DNA of 64,000 bases from Gnetum montanum (lineage: Eukaryota; Streptophyta; Gnetopsida; Gnetales; Gnetaceae), in NCBI GenBank assembly GCA_015680685.1, contig MNCI01038350.1, positions 71,837-135,836 of the forward strand. The letters are read 5' to 3'. Position 1 is the first letter of the stretch, and each line of letters starts with the position of its first letter. Below the pieces are notes generated by a model. The model was not told where the DNA came from. It ran no database searches and worked only from the letters and a program-made list of their open reading frames with translations. The position numbers and the translations under genes were made by a program. Below are positions 9,541 to 21,214 of this stretch, piece after piece.

Positions 9541-10372
9541 GGTTTACAAAGAATTGTGGATGCAAACAACCTAGATTTGCCAACCTACAAGTTGCAAATC
9601 CTTTGGTTCTCCTACTATTACAAAAATGATCAAGAAAACATGAACAATTTCAAAATAACTCTAAATCAAGTCATCTATAATGCTTTTCACAACTTATTGT
9701 TTAGCAAAGGACTGGTGTAGCTTTTGCAGAATGTGTCTTCCCTCAAAATCATGAAAGTGATAGCAATAGCTTACAAATATGATGTCCCTTGGCAATGGGT
9801 GAGCAATCAATAAGGTACTTATCTCATCTAAATACTTGTGATTATTTATTACCAATAATTAAGCAAATAAGTTGCTAACCTCATTTTATTTTATCATAAT
9901 TTATTAATTCATTTAGCTAGCTGAAAGTGTAATGAACCTGCATGTGAAACTTGAGTCCAAATCAATAAAAGAAATAGAAGGGGCCAAGGAGAACATTGCA
10001 AGGTTGAGAAACTTAAGAGCATTGACTTTGGCCTTTTCAAGCATCAAAGAGGAAATGAAGGTGTTGATAAAGTTTTGTGAAGCTTCAAACATTCAAAATA
10101 TCTACATCAACTGCTAGAAATTACATGAACTTCCATAGAATTTTGGGTAGCTACAATGCTTGTAGAGGCTATTTTTGAGATGTCTAGTGTTGAGATGCCT
10201 ACCACAAGGCTTCCAAAGCCTAGTGTCATTTAGGGAGGTATCATTTGATGAATGGAAGTCACTACAAGATTTTTGCAATGATTTTGGCAACTTTAGTCAC
10301 TACATACACTTAGATTAATTGGTGTAAACACTCTACCATGAGAGTGTCTTAGGGAAATGTTAAAGCTAAAAC
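9541..10372 (+). pseudogene. Leucine-rich-repeat gene fragment (probably NLR type) with one intron
   Basis: Exon 1 (9541-9798) keeps one frame with a single TAG (9718). A strong donor GTGAGC at 9799 and an acceptor ending TTTAG at 9916 bound a 118-bp intron that preserves phase. Exon 2 (9917 to about 10320) reads through LRR-like sequence: LRNLRALTLAF, then KLHELP.NFG.LQCL.RLF and LPQGFQSLVSF. Four TAG codons fall at 10115, 10136, 10148 and 10163, each where a Gln suits the LRR pattern. Intact family members are intracellular immune receptors. No P-loop or NB-ARC is seen, and the 5' part is cut by Copia A. NLR assignment is inference from LRR style. Confidence 0.6.
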
Positions 10373-13131
10373 TATAACACCCTACCCTAGCTAGGGCAGG
10401 GTGATGCCTAGGATCAAGTAATCTTACAACTAAAGCATGATAACTAAACACCAATGATGTGTAGAATACATGATATTAAGGATGGTCAAACTATACAGAA
10501 ATTTCATATCACATCAAAAATTAACCATACATTTCAATTTATATAATTTCATGTCTTTACATAAATCAAACTATGTAATGCTTTGCTAAAATACAAAAAC
10601 CCATAAACATCATCATCGTATATATAAGAGTATAGAGAGTTTCATACAATGATGCATACTCCATCCTATTGTACATAAAAATATACATTAACCAAGCATT
10701 GAAGATTTTCCCCTCCTCTACTCTCCCTCTCTATACTTGTCTAGGCTCTTGTGCCCTTCACCTGTAATTTAATAAAGTCAATACATAATTGAGTGGAAAA
10801 CTTTTACACTTCCTCTACTAGATGGCCAACAAGTGCTACACTAGAGAAGAGAAGTGGGGTACAGGGCAACCTACAACAACTATTAGTCTTATGCACACTC
10901 AAAATAATACACATACCATATTGCACATAATGCTAACATAATCATTATCAAAGAGGATAGATAGCTATCATACAATCATAGATAAAGTCATGATCTAACA
11001 TCATAGATCATGCTTATGTCATCATACCCATGATATACTATTACATAGTCCATGATCCACACAATCATAATCTAATCATAATACATATTATTAATGATAT
11101 GACTTATAAACTGATACTATCATATACATAGCCCATGCGGTAGTTAGCATATTCACACTCAATGTAGCATGCGAAATGTTGCCATGAGTACTCATAATAG
11201 CCATTTCCTGTAGGTCTTTTATTAGTTTTTTATTTTCCAACTAGTGCTAGGGTTTGTCAACTTGTGACCTACAACCACTAGCCTTTTGAAGAACTAGTGA
11301 TAGGGACGAACACACCTATGCCATGTACCAGCTATAGGGACAAAGACACCTATGCTCTACCACTATTTGGATGAGGTTTAAGATAGGAGCCTCATCGATG
11401 CATCATAGTGGGGATCAGTCCATGCTACTCCTAGGGTGCCTCATCACCAATTGGTCTACACCCTCATGCTAGCACTACCCGCCAATGACTATCATGAGCA
11501 TCATTGCAAAGACATATACACATTCTATCCAGCTTAAGCCAATGCATGTCATAAGCATAACACATCCAAAGAAACATAACATAACCACATATATCTAGAC
11601 CTAATAGTTATAGTCATTCCATGAAAATAATACCACATTTCGACAAAATAACATTAATACCATGGTATGATAAAACAATACCATATTTCTCAAACTACAT
11701 GTAATTCCACACAAATGACCTCTATAATAACCTTCAAAATGATATATGCCCAAGAGAAAACCAGTTCCATGATTAGAAAGTACTTCCCAAAACAATCCCA
11801 ATAACACTAATTTTACCTAAATTGAACTCCTAGAAGAAAATTTATGTGCATTCAAAGTTTGATTAATAAAATAATATTTAATTACTGCTATGAAGGATTG
11901 GAACTCCCAAAAATGCTCACATCCCAATAGGCCTAGAAAATATCATATTCCAATCATACCAGTCTCATCAACATCACATATCATATTCTACAAGTCCACA
12001 TCATACCATACATTGCATATATATTACTTCATAATTTGTAAGCAAAATTGGACAATTTCAAGAAATAGGAAAAATAATATGTCCAAGCTCAATCTTTGAG
12101 CTATCCACTCCACATGCCCACATCACATAATCATATACACTAATTTAGCACAAAAGTATAGGAACACGTAAAGAAAATCCACTAATTAAAATTATTACGA
12201 TAGAGAGACCAAAATAAGCAAAAAACCCTAAAAAATATAGTAGGACTCCATTTCACTCCCAACAAGTTCTACATCAATGTACATATGATCGCAAAAATCC
12301 AAAATCTAGGCTCAAAGTAAGCAAAAACCATGCACAAAGCTTAGAATTTAGAAAAATGTGGAACAAAAGAAGAGAGAAGAGAGAAGAAAGAAAAATGAAA
12401 TAACAAGCTCCTATGCATTTCTATTAACATGAACACACCCATAGAAAAAATAGAAATTCAAAACCCAATTTCTATGGGTAAGTGGCAGTGATGTGATGGG
12501 TACAAAAAGAAAATAATAATATAACCTATACTTTTTACTATATGCTTTGTATTAAAAAGAACCAACAATGTACTTCTTTTCTCACAGTTCACTTTTTATT
12601 TTTTTTATTTTTAAAATTATTTATTATTTTTTTAAATGAACTATTTTCATAGGCTATCTTTATTTTTTCCTCTACAACTAATGCTGAGAACTTTAATCAT
12701 GTGTAACAAATACATCGGGACTCCAAATCAAAATCCACTTAAACCTACAAGATTTTTATCTAAAACTCTACTCAATCACGTGTCAAAATCACACTCAAAC
12801 ATCATGCAACATAGCATTATAGTGCAAATTCATAAATACTAAAATCACACACAAAGCATAAAGACATACTAGATAGGTGCTTTGGTATGCCAATCCAACA
12901 CCCCTGCGAGGAACCTCACCTATCTAACACATCACATAGGGCTAGTGTACATAATCACATTAGTTAAGCATGTAAAGACATCATAATCTTAACATAGAGA
13001 CAAAGCCTCATAATATATAAAATACATTTATATTACATTAACTCATCCCTAAAAACCCACTAGGACTCCACATGTAATGTATAAATTGTAAGCATATGAC
13101 CATACCTAATGTCTTTAGATGGGATGTAACA
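10373..13131. repeat. Probable solo LTR of Tekay/Del type Gypsy element
   Basis: The 2.76-kb block begins TATAACACCCTACCC and ends GGGATGTAACA, an imperfect inverted pair of the TGTAACACCC..GGGTGTTACA type typical of Tekay/Del LTRs. The length also fits that lineage. It contains no recognisable coding sequence. I cannot see a clear target-site duplication, and the orientation is not determined. It separates the LRR fragment from the AT-rich stretch before Copia B. Confidence 0.45.
10378..10403. repeat. 26-bp near-perfect palindrome
   Basis: CACCCT-A-CCCTAGCTAGGG-C-AGGGTG is palindromic except for one central-arm pair. It lies at the very start of the probable Tekay-type LTR and could be part of its conserved terminus. 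Confidence 0.75.
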
Positions 13132-13987
13132 GAAATGGCTCAGTGTGCTAGTGCTACAAGATGCAAGGCTACATCGCCAATCTAAGAATTGGGATTTTAA
13201 GCCACATGTTGAGATTTATCACCAATCAAGGGGGAAAGAGTAGGAATCGGAAGAGGAAGCCAGGAGACTTAAAAACATGTCTGAGACTAGTTCGATTAGT
13301 AGATATGCATATAATAAATATATCATAAATTTTAAAATTATAATGAAAACTGTTTATAAATTTTTCCTTTATTTTTAAGCAGTGAATTTGAAATTGAAAT
13401 TTTATTGTATCTAATCCCAAATCTATTGGACAGTAGAAATATACATGCTATAAGTTTTGAAAACATCCTTTATAAAATTAACAAGTGTCCTTGGTAACAT
13501 TTTGGAGCATATTAACCAAATTATATTTCTTGTTGCATAATTTTTCCAATATGCATAAATCTACTTCTTAGACCTAAAAAAAGAAAATAAAAAATTTTTT
13601 ACAAGAAGAAACAAACTAAAGAATAGCTTAAAAGAAGTTTATATGAATAGCTACAATTTATGCAATGTGTTATATATTTCTTGCAATAAAAATGCAAAAA
13701 AGCTATTCCAAAAAGCTAAAAATTTTTATGGAACATAACAAATAAACAAATACTAATTTTTGCAATAGTAAAATAGAAGATAGAAAAAAAGTAACAAATA
13801 AGGCCAAGTTAATAGATGAAAGCACAACAATACTATAGCTAAAAAAATTTAAGTAGTACCTACCTTGTAATAACAAATCATTTATAGGTTGCAAAATAGA
13901 GTTCTTTATGCCCTACAAAACAAGGTCATTCATTTATGTAAGATTATCATATTCTTGAAAATATCTTTGTACCTTTGGAGTTGTATC
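13132..13987. other. AT-rich stretch without recognisable gene
   Basis: Only short reading frames without family resemblance are present. It lies between the probable Tekay LTR and the start of Copia B. The last bases (13983-13987, GTATC) may be the target duplication of Copia B. Confidence 0.6.
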
Positions 13988-14090
13988 TATGAGTAAAGTG
14001 AAGGCAACTACCATTTGCATAAGCTCGGATATTGTCATCTCTTTGATTATAAGCACTATCGCTTTTGTAATTTTGTGGTACAATAGTTAT
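13988..14090 (+). repeat. Copia B 5' LTR, left part
   Basis: It matches the first about 100 bases of the 3' LTR at 28244 (GAAGGCAACT, CATAAGCTC, TTTTGTAATT, GGTACAATAGTTAT). The match ends exactly at the G2 insertion and continues at 23890. Confidence 0.82.
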
Positions 14091-14884
14091 TGATGAACCA
14101 TGATATCACATACACGATATCGGATCAACCATGCGATGTCAGATACTCGATATCGTGGCCCATCTCCTTGCCTATAAACAAGAGGTGGCACCATTGGTTT
14201 CCACATTAGACAATTAGTCCCTTAGCTAAACTCTTGCAATTTCCCCCCAGAGTTAGAATTATTTCTGCGTGCCCACAGTAGGAGTCATAGAGTGAATGAA
14301 TCTTTATTCGAGCATTGTGTACCTGAGCACACTTTGTGTATGGCAATAAAGAAGAACTTTATGATAAACCTTACAACATACAGAATAGATTAATTAGCGC
14401 TAATTATTATTTAATGCTTTCTTAGTTGATTAATGATTTCTCTCACCCTACAACTCTCTTAGTTAAATACACTTAGTACGACTGCTTCAAGCATGTGTGT
14501 AGCGCTTTTAACCCAGTGAAAATTAGCGTTTCGTAATCCCAACAGCATTGCATTGGTTCAGGATGTGTACAGCAAGTGGGAACGGATACTAGTGTTAGGA
14601 GTAATTTGAACTTAGTTAATGAATAGTTAAATTAGATAAGTTTCTTAGTTATCTCTCTCCCCCTCCTTACTAGCATAGGATATAAAAGCCATAAAAATCA
14701 TATGCCTCAAGCTTACTTAACCATACAATCGTGACATACAAGTAAGTTTGGGAAGACAACGATTAACCAACCCATTATCATTCCAAAAAGGTGCATAGGA
14801 ACTTAGTCCTTGGAATTCAACCAGATTGTGCATGAAACGCTCATATTCGTATGGTTGAGTGTAGGGGTACCTCGCAGCTCATCA
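14091..14884 (+). repeat. 5' LTR of G2
   Basis: It begins TGATGAACCATGATATC and ends GCAGCTCATCA. GATATC palindromes recur at 14103-14158 ahead of a TATA box (CCTATAAACAAG, 14171). The last 120 bases, including ATGGTTGAGTGTAGGGGTAC, are shared with G1 and the other family LTRs. Confidence 0.92.
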
Positions 14885-14904
14885 TTGGCATCATTGCTAG
14901 GACT
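14885..14904 (+). other. Primer-binding site of G2
   Basis: TTGGCATCATTGCTAGGACT directly abuts the LTR end, the same class as in G1. Confidence 0.75.
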
Positions 14905-15015
14905 TAGTTGTTTGTGCATTAAGTAGAATGTAGGAAATCATTCACATCATTGGAACAAACCCTTAGGGTTGATTAAGAAAAAGATAATAGTACATTGCAC
15001 ACTGAACAAGACAAG

Positions 15016-15999
15016 ATGTCTTCTTCTTCACACAAAAGCACTTCACTGCCTAGGACTAATACAAGAAGCAATCGGTGGCAAGACACACATGACATTGATC
15101 TACCAATCCCTCAAAAAATTCATGTGGTATATGTTCATCTTGATGAATATGTATCTGACTTCACCTTTATTCTCCACCAAGAAGAACAACTGTGTTGGCG
15201 TGACTTGGAAGGTAACAGAGTGTTAACTCCTGACCATTCAGTCCTTAGTATGCTTCTTCATGCTCTCACATGAATAGGCATGCAACACTTACACGTAGAA
15301 TACATTGCACAGGTTTTTGATTCAAGAGACTATCATCCCACAAAAGTGCAATATCAAAGGGATTTGCAACAGGAGAGACACCATAAGTCTTTAAAGGGAA
15401 AATGGTTTAAGGATGCCCCCCATGTTTTAAGCAAAATCTAAGGTGATGAACCTGCTTCAAGTAGTCTCCCACATAACAATGTTTCTTCCCTTGACTTTGG
15501 CCAAGGGGTTCTATATCAGAACCTTCATTGTACTATTCACAACCCAAGTCCTTATACCAATGGATACAAAGTGTCCGAAAAAGAAAGAAAGACACATGAC
15601 AAAGGTGGACATTTTGATCACAATCGTAATCGAGGTAGAGACCACCGAAGAGAAGGTAGTAGACACTGTCATGGTGGCAGGTCTCCTTCTTCTTCACCTT
15701 CATCATCTCCTCCACCCTTTCCTTCAGTGTTCGGACATAGCCATAGAGAGAAATATCATGAGGATAAGGGCAAACAAAGTGGGAGTCACAGATGAAACAA
15801 CCAAGATGGAGGATGAGGATACCCTAGGGAATCACGACATAGAAGAAGGGAGAGTAGGGAATAGCATAGGCATCATAGATGCTACAAATGAGATGATCAT
15901 GATGAACCCCTACTCACTACTTGAAGCATGCTAGAGATAACTAAGGCTTTGACAGTTCCAACAAGGCACCAAAAAGATAGTAGGATCAAGAGGTTAGAC
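15016..15999 (+). pseudogene. G2 gag N-terminal domain of unknown function and basic linker
   Basis: The ATG at 15016 (MSSSSHKSTS) starts a frame that continues, with TGA 15271, TAA 15439 and several later stops, into the gag core at 16000. The first 140 residues contain VHLDEYVSDFTFILHQEE and WRDLEGNRVLTPDHS. Related wording appears in G4 (45092-44650: HLDEYVLNFTFILH, WWRDREGNIVL) and, poorly, in the fragment at 30614. A linker rich in Arg, His, Ser and Pro follows (15600-15800), with RGRDHRREGSRHCHGG. The domain is absent from G1. I do not recognise it. Position suggests a gag-associated role. Confidence 0.7.
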
Positions 16000-16500
16000 A
16001 TGAATAACATCCCACGATTTGAAGGGGGATATAACGTTGATCCTCAAAATCACTTATAAGCATTTCACGATGTGTGTGCCTTACAAAACATAGAAAATAA
16101 GTGGAAAAAAATTAAGTTGTTCCCACAGACACTAATAAAAGAAGCTGAAAGTTGGAACCGGTCCTTAGAATTGAAATCCATTCATAGGTGGAGTACTATG
16201 TTAGAATTATTCAACGATAACTACCAAACATACCTGGGTGTCTAATCTATGAAATCAAATCCAAGGATGGAAACAAGGAAGTCATGAACCCTTGGATGCT
16301 ACCATGGGCCACTATTATGCACTTTTACATCATTGTCCTGGCCATGGTTACTCACAACGGGATCAGCTATGCCATAAATTTGTAAGGAAGACTATCAGAG
16401 TTTAGGTCTCATTAAATTCATAAATTGTTGGAGCAAGTTGCTAAGGAAGAAGGTGAGCTATGAAAGAAAGAGTATGCAAAAGAATATAATTAAGATCCTT
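16000..16500 (+). pseudogene. G2 gag core (capsid-like)
   Basis: MNNIPRFEGGYNVDPQNHL begins the core. LFPQTLIKEAESWNRSLE and WSTMLELFNDNY follow, matching G1 LFPMTFINQAKVWYRSLK and WSTMVEVFNEKY. An indel near 16238 shifts the frame, after which IQGWKQGSHEPLDATMGHYY continues the homology. Gag forms the particle. Non-functional because of the frameshift and stops. Confidence 0.82.
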
Positions 16501-17540
16501 CCCTCCAGAAGAAGGGAGTAAGATTTTGTGAGGATGAGGAAGAGTCACCACTCAAAGAGATGGTGAATAGGAAAACCTTGCTTATCCAAAAGTTAGCATC
16601 AGAAGTGTTGAAAAAGGTAGACCAAATGTGGGACTCCTTGGATAGTAGGTTTCAAACTGTTCTCAAAGTAGTAAAGGAGTCCAGGGAGTGAAGTAGTGAT
16701 CATGACAAAAGAAAAAAGAGAGAAGCAGAAAATGCATGTAACACGGGTAAGGGTAAAGTTGTTATTATTGAATAGGTTGTGGACTCAAATACAGATGATG
16801 ATAGTGGATGCAAGATCTATCAATACGACCACCCTAAGGGATGTGGCCCTGTGATCTCACATCTACAGGAGTCTGGGATGTATGCACTTAATCCACATTT
16901 AAACAAATAGCAATCCTAACAGTTACCTTATCCCCAAGGTAACCCAGTTTTACCAACCTATAATGTATTATCCAAGTGGAACTCCATTACAACCAATTGA
17001 GCAACATCAATAGTGCCAGCATCCACAATCATGGGGAATGCCACCACCAAGGCAATAATATCCTTATTGGCAACCTAACCCATATGGATATTACATGTAA
17101 CATCCAATCTCTCCATGTGACTCTATTAGTCACATTACTCCCCAACATCACTATCAAGCCTACAAGTACTATAGGACTCCCTCTCCTAGGGGTGATATTC
17201 CATAAGTGTACCATACTTCCAATCTAGTTGCATCTCTCCCACCAATAGCTCCATTACCACCTACTCTAGCAATGCAAGGTGAACTCCCTACTTAGCCACA
17301 ATAATGCAATGTGACAAGGGTTGTTAATCCTCAACCTACTATTGGTTCTAACAACCATATGAAGGAAAGACCTTTCTTTAGAACCAATAGTCGAACCAAG
17401 CCTTTGCAACCTCAAGCAATTGAGCCTTTGGATGTATCTGTATCAAATAAAGCTTTAGATCCCCCTTCGAGCCTAACACCACATTCAATGCATACAGTCA
17501 TGTTAACACATGTCATTACTGATTAGATCAAAGTTGGTCA
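16500..17540 (+). pseudogene. G2 gag C-terminal part with HPKG motif and proline-rich tail
   Basis: A charged coiled-coil-like stretch (LIQKLASEVLKKVDQMWDSL, 16575-16640) precedes the motif GCKIYQYDHPKGCGPV at 16807-16854. The cysteines and histidine are spaced C-x6-H-x3-C. A tail rich in Pro, Tyr, Ser and Asn runs to about 17540, with several stops. G1 and G4 have the same order. It may bind nucleic acid in place of a classical CCHC knuckle, which I do not see. That role is inference. Confidence 0.65.
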
Positions 17541-17589
17541 CCTTCCTAGGAAATTATCTGATCCTAGGTGTCCCTTAATATATCTACAA

Positions 17590-17995
17590 ATCTCTAAAAA
17601 TGAGCCATGCAAAGCTCTTTTGGATTCAAGTTATAGTGTTAACCTAATATCCCAAGAAATGTACAAGGCTTAGAACCTACCCCCATTCAAAAAAGAGCAA
17701 CATCTATTTAGAGTTGGCCAACCAGTCCATCACTATTCCCTTGGGATTAGTGGAGGACATTGTTACCACTGTCTGTGGATGGTCGTATCCAGCTGACTTC
17801 CTAGTGATTCAAGTGAACAACAGTATGAGGGGCTTTCCAATCATAATGAGAAGGGCATGGCTAAGCACTATCGATGTACACCTAGGAATCTACAATCTTT
17901 CCCTAGAAATATCTAAGGATAATAATTTTGAAAAGATCAAGAAGAAGAAGGTTCCATGCATCACATACAATGACATAGGGTGTAATTGCGTGTAG
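17590..17995 (+). pseudogene. G2 aspartic protease
   Basis: CKALLDSSYSVNLISQEMY at about 17609-17665 is the active-site region. The usual DSG reads DSS (GGT to AGT), which should kill activity. After a frame change, 17714-17995 gives the C-terminal half: ITIPLGLVEDIVTTVCGW, then PADFLVIQV and GFPIIMRRAWLSTIDVHLGI (the flap and the ILGRP/FL-type region). It would process gag-pol. Confidence 0.78.
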
Positions 17996-18469
17996 AGATC
18001 ATGGGTTGTGCAAAGTCTAACATTGTTTGCATGCCATCAGTGTGCACAAACAATCAATATATAGAGGCTCCTATATGCAGCAGCCACATGACAAGAAGAC
18101 ACCTAGTGGCTGGTAGCTAATCGAGAAAGCAACTTACTTATATGCATGGAACTAACTGAGGGTTTGACTTGCGCTTACATAGATAGCATAGATGCATTAG
18201 AGTAAGTCCACCACCAACTTCCTAGTTCTAACTTGGAAAACATCAACTGGGAAAAGTTGGAAATTCCTAAGAAATTTAAATAAGAGCCCCTAGAGCTAAA
18301 ACCATTTCCCATCCATATGGAGTACACATTTCTTAAGAATGAAAAATCAGTAATCATCAATGTAAGACTTGCTCCGCAATAAAATGAGAGTCTGCTAAAG
18401 GCAATAAATAAGTGGTCAAACGCCTTCACCTGGTCATATTCAAAATTAACTGAAATAGATCCTAGGATA

Positions 18470-19183
18470 TGCCAGCATAGGATTGACACTAACACCTTCA
18501 TGAAGCCTCTAAAACAACCACAAAGACAATTGAACCCCAAGTTGAAGCAAGTAGTGAAAGAAGAAATCGAACAGCTTCTAAAGGCTGGGTTCATATACCC
18601 CATTGTTGATAGCAAATGGGCTAGCACCTTAGTAATCATGCCTAAAAAGGGAGGCAAATGGAGGGTGTGCATATATTTTAGGCTACTAAACATGGCAACA
18701 TTCAAGGATCACTTTCCATTGCCATTTTTTGACCAAGTCTTAGACACAATCGTTGGGCATCACTATTATAGTTTTCTAGATGGATCTAGCGGATACAACC
18801 AAATACCAATAGCCCCAAAAGACCAAGCCAAAACTATGTTCACCAGTTCTTGCAGAATGTTTGCATACAAAAAAATTTCATTTGGCTTGTGCAATGCCCA
18901 TATAATGTTTCAATGCTTAGTTCTAAGCATATTCTAGCAAAAAATAGGAAATGGTATGGAAGTCTTTATGGATGACTTCTCCACTTACAAAGCAAGCTTT
19001 GATCAAGCCTTGGACCGATTAGAGCAAGTACTGAAAAGATGTGTAGAAACTAATTTGAGGCTCAACTGGCAAAAAAGCCATTTTATGGTCCAAGAAGGCA
19101 TAGTACTTGGGCATAAAATCTCACATGCAGGAATAGAGGTATACTTGGATAAAATCAAAGTCATCCAAGGAATTACCCACTAA
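18470..19183 (+). pseudogene. G2 reverse transcriptase
   Basis: VVKEEIEQLLKAGFIYPI at about 18552 starts the domain. KGGKWRVCIYFRLLN, FKDHFPLPFFDQVLDTIVG and SFLDGSSGYNQIPIAPKDQ follow. The catalytic FMDD motif lies at 18965-18976, after a TAG at 18935-18937. Then come NLRLNWQKSHFMVQEGIVLG and the connection segment. Two stops and single-residue changes (YFRLLN in place of DYRKLN) are present. The domain copies element RNA into DNA. The order of motifs is complete. Confidence 0.85.
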
Positions 19184-19790
19184 CCAGAAACTGTCAAAGA
19201 AATTTGGCTATTCCTTGGACATACTAGCTACTATAGGAGATTCATAGAGAACTTCTCAAAGATTTCCAAACCATTGGTAGAGTTAACAAAAAAATATGTA
19301 TCCTTCAAGTGGACTTGGGAACGTGAATGTGCTTTCCAAACTTTGAAACAGAAGTTGGTAGAAATGCCCATTCTACAAGCTCCTGATCGGTCCAAACTAT
19401 TCCATGTCATGACTGATACGTCCAACTATGCCTTAGGATCCATGCTTACATAGTTAGATGACCAGAAACATCCTTATTCCATCCACTGTGTAAGTAAAAG
19501 TATCATTGATGCACAACTTAACTACATTACTACAGAAAAATAATTAATGATTGTAGTGTTTGCACTAGAAAAATTTAGACACTATGTATTGGGGTACAAA
19601 GTATTCATACACATAGATCATAGTGCAATTTGATTCCTCATGAATAAGCCAATGGTAAGCCCCCATGTTATACAATGGTTGGTAATCCTACAAGAGTTTG
19701 ATGTAACAATGATTGATCGTAAAGGCATCGAGAATATAGTTGTTCATCATTTATCTTAGTTGCGCTGGGATAGCAAAGAGGATGAGTATC
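19184..19790 (+). pseudogene. G2 RNase H
   Basis: The frame reads FLGHTSYYRRFIENFSKISKP, then TWERECAFQTLKQKL and VMTDTSNYALGSMLT with the first catalytic Asp. It continues to FALEKFRHYVLGYKVFIHID and DVTMIDRKGIENIVVHHLS. Stops occur at 19450, 19540 and 19632. The gene removes the RNA strand during reverse transcription. Confidence 0.82.
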
Positions 19791-21214
19791 CAATTTCCAA
19801 TCACTTCCCTAATGAGTTCCTCTTTGCTGGTATAGTGAATAACCAATCACCCATGGAGACAAACTGGTATAGTAGCATTCTCACCTATCTCCTTATCTAG
19901 CAAACACCATAAGAGATAGACCTTAAGAAGAAACAATAGTTTCTTCATAGAGCTAAGTACTTTATGGAGATCAATGGAGAACTTTACAAAGTATGTCCCA
20001 ATGGCTTGGTTTGATGGTATGTTCCTGATAGAGATCAACTGAAAGTTCTCCAAGATGCCCATGAAGGCCCTTGTGGGGATCATTATGCTAAGAGATGAAT
20101 GGCTATCAAGATCTTACTTGTAGGGTATTATTGGCCTACCTTGTTTTGGGACATCCATAAATTCATCCAATCTTGTGAGCATTGTCAATGTGATGGGGGA
20201 ATGACTGCTAGAATGCAAGATCCACAACAATGGATTCAACTATTAGAACCCTTCGACATTTGGGGAATTGACTTCATGGAGCTCATTACACCAATGTCCA
20301 ATGGGAAAGCTTACATCATAGTTGTTGTAGAATACTTAACAAAATGGGCTAAAGTAGCTACCATTAAATATTGCACATCATATACAATTGCATGATTTGT
20401 TCAACAACAAGTCATTAACAAGTTTGGTGTGTCGCATGCACTTATTTCAGATAATGGTATACACTTTACAAGTGTAACTTTTCGGATGTTAATGCAATGC
20501 TTAGGGGTTGAGCATAAATTGACCACACCATACCACCCCCAAGCAAACGGTCAAGTTGAGGTCACCAACAGGGAGATTACTAAGATACTGACTAGAACCA
20601 TTAACAAGTATAGGTGAGATTGGAGCACTAAACTGAATGATGCTCTTTGGGCATACCACTCCACATGAAAACTCCCTATAGGATACTCTTCCTACAAGTT
20701 AGTGTATGAAAAACTTCCAACACTCCCTATCCAAATTGAGCTCTATACACTAGCCATGGCATGTGACCTCAACCTTGACCTTGATCTAGCATGGAAAAAA
20801 AAGGTTGATGACTCTTAACTTGTTAGACAAGAACTGACTAGATGCCCTGTCATCTAATGAGTTACACAAGGCATTTAATAAACAACATCATGACCTAAAA
20901 ATTAGAAAATTTAAGTATCAACTAGGAGATAAGGTTCTGTACTGGAACCCCACACATGTGTCACAACATACCAAATTTCAAACACTATGGGAAGGACCTT
21001 ACATTATCTATGCAACTTTTCCTTTAGGGGTCATGTCCATATATAAACCTAAGAACCTAGATAAGAGATTATTAGTCAACATGCAACAAACAAAACCTTT
21101 CCATGAGTTTAGGATAGCTAGAACATATGCTAGCTTTGTAGGTGGGCAACCTTGTTCATTATTTCAAATCTCCTCCTTCCAACTCAATCATGGGGAAGAT
21201 GGCCACCTCTGCTA
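19791..21214 (+). pseudogene. G2 integrase
   Basis: The HHCC zinc region lies near 20060-20200 (GDHYAKR, then IHKFIQSCEHCQ). The core follows: IWGIDFMELITPM (first Asp, about 20265), ISDNGIHFTS (second Asp, about 20440) and PYHPQANGQVEVTNREITKI (Glu, about 20575). The C-terminal part to 21214 ends FVGGQPCSLFQISSF and HGEDGHLC. No chromodomain is present. A TGA at 20615-20617 and a frameshift near 20800 break it. Confidence 0.86.

Noticed and set aside
10115-10165. Clustered TAG codons as evidence of stop-codon recoding
   Set aside because: TAG is accompanied by TGA and TAA stops and frameshifts elsewhere; CHG decay explains it better.
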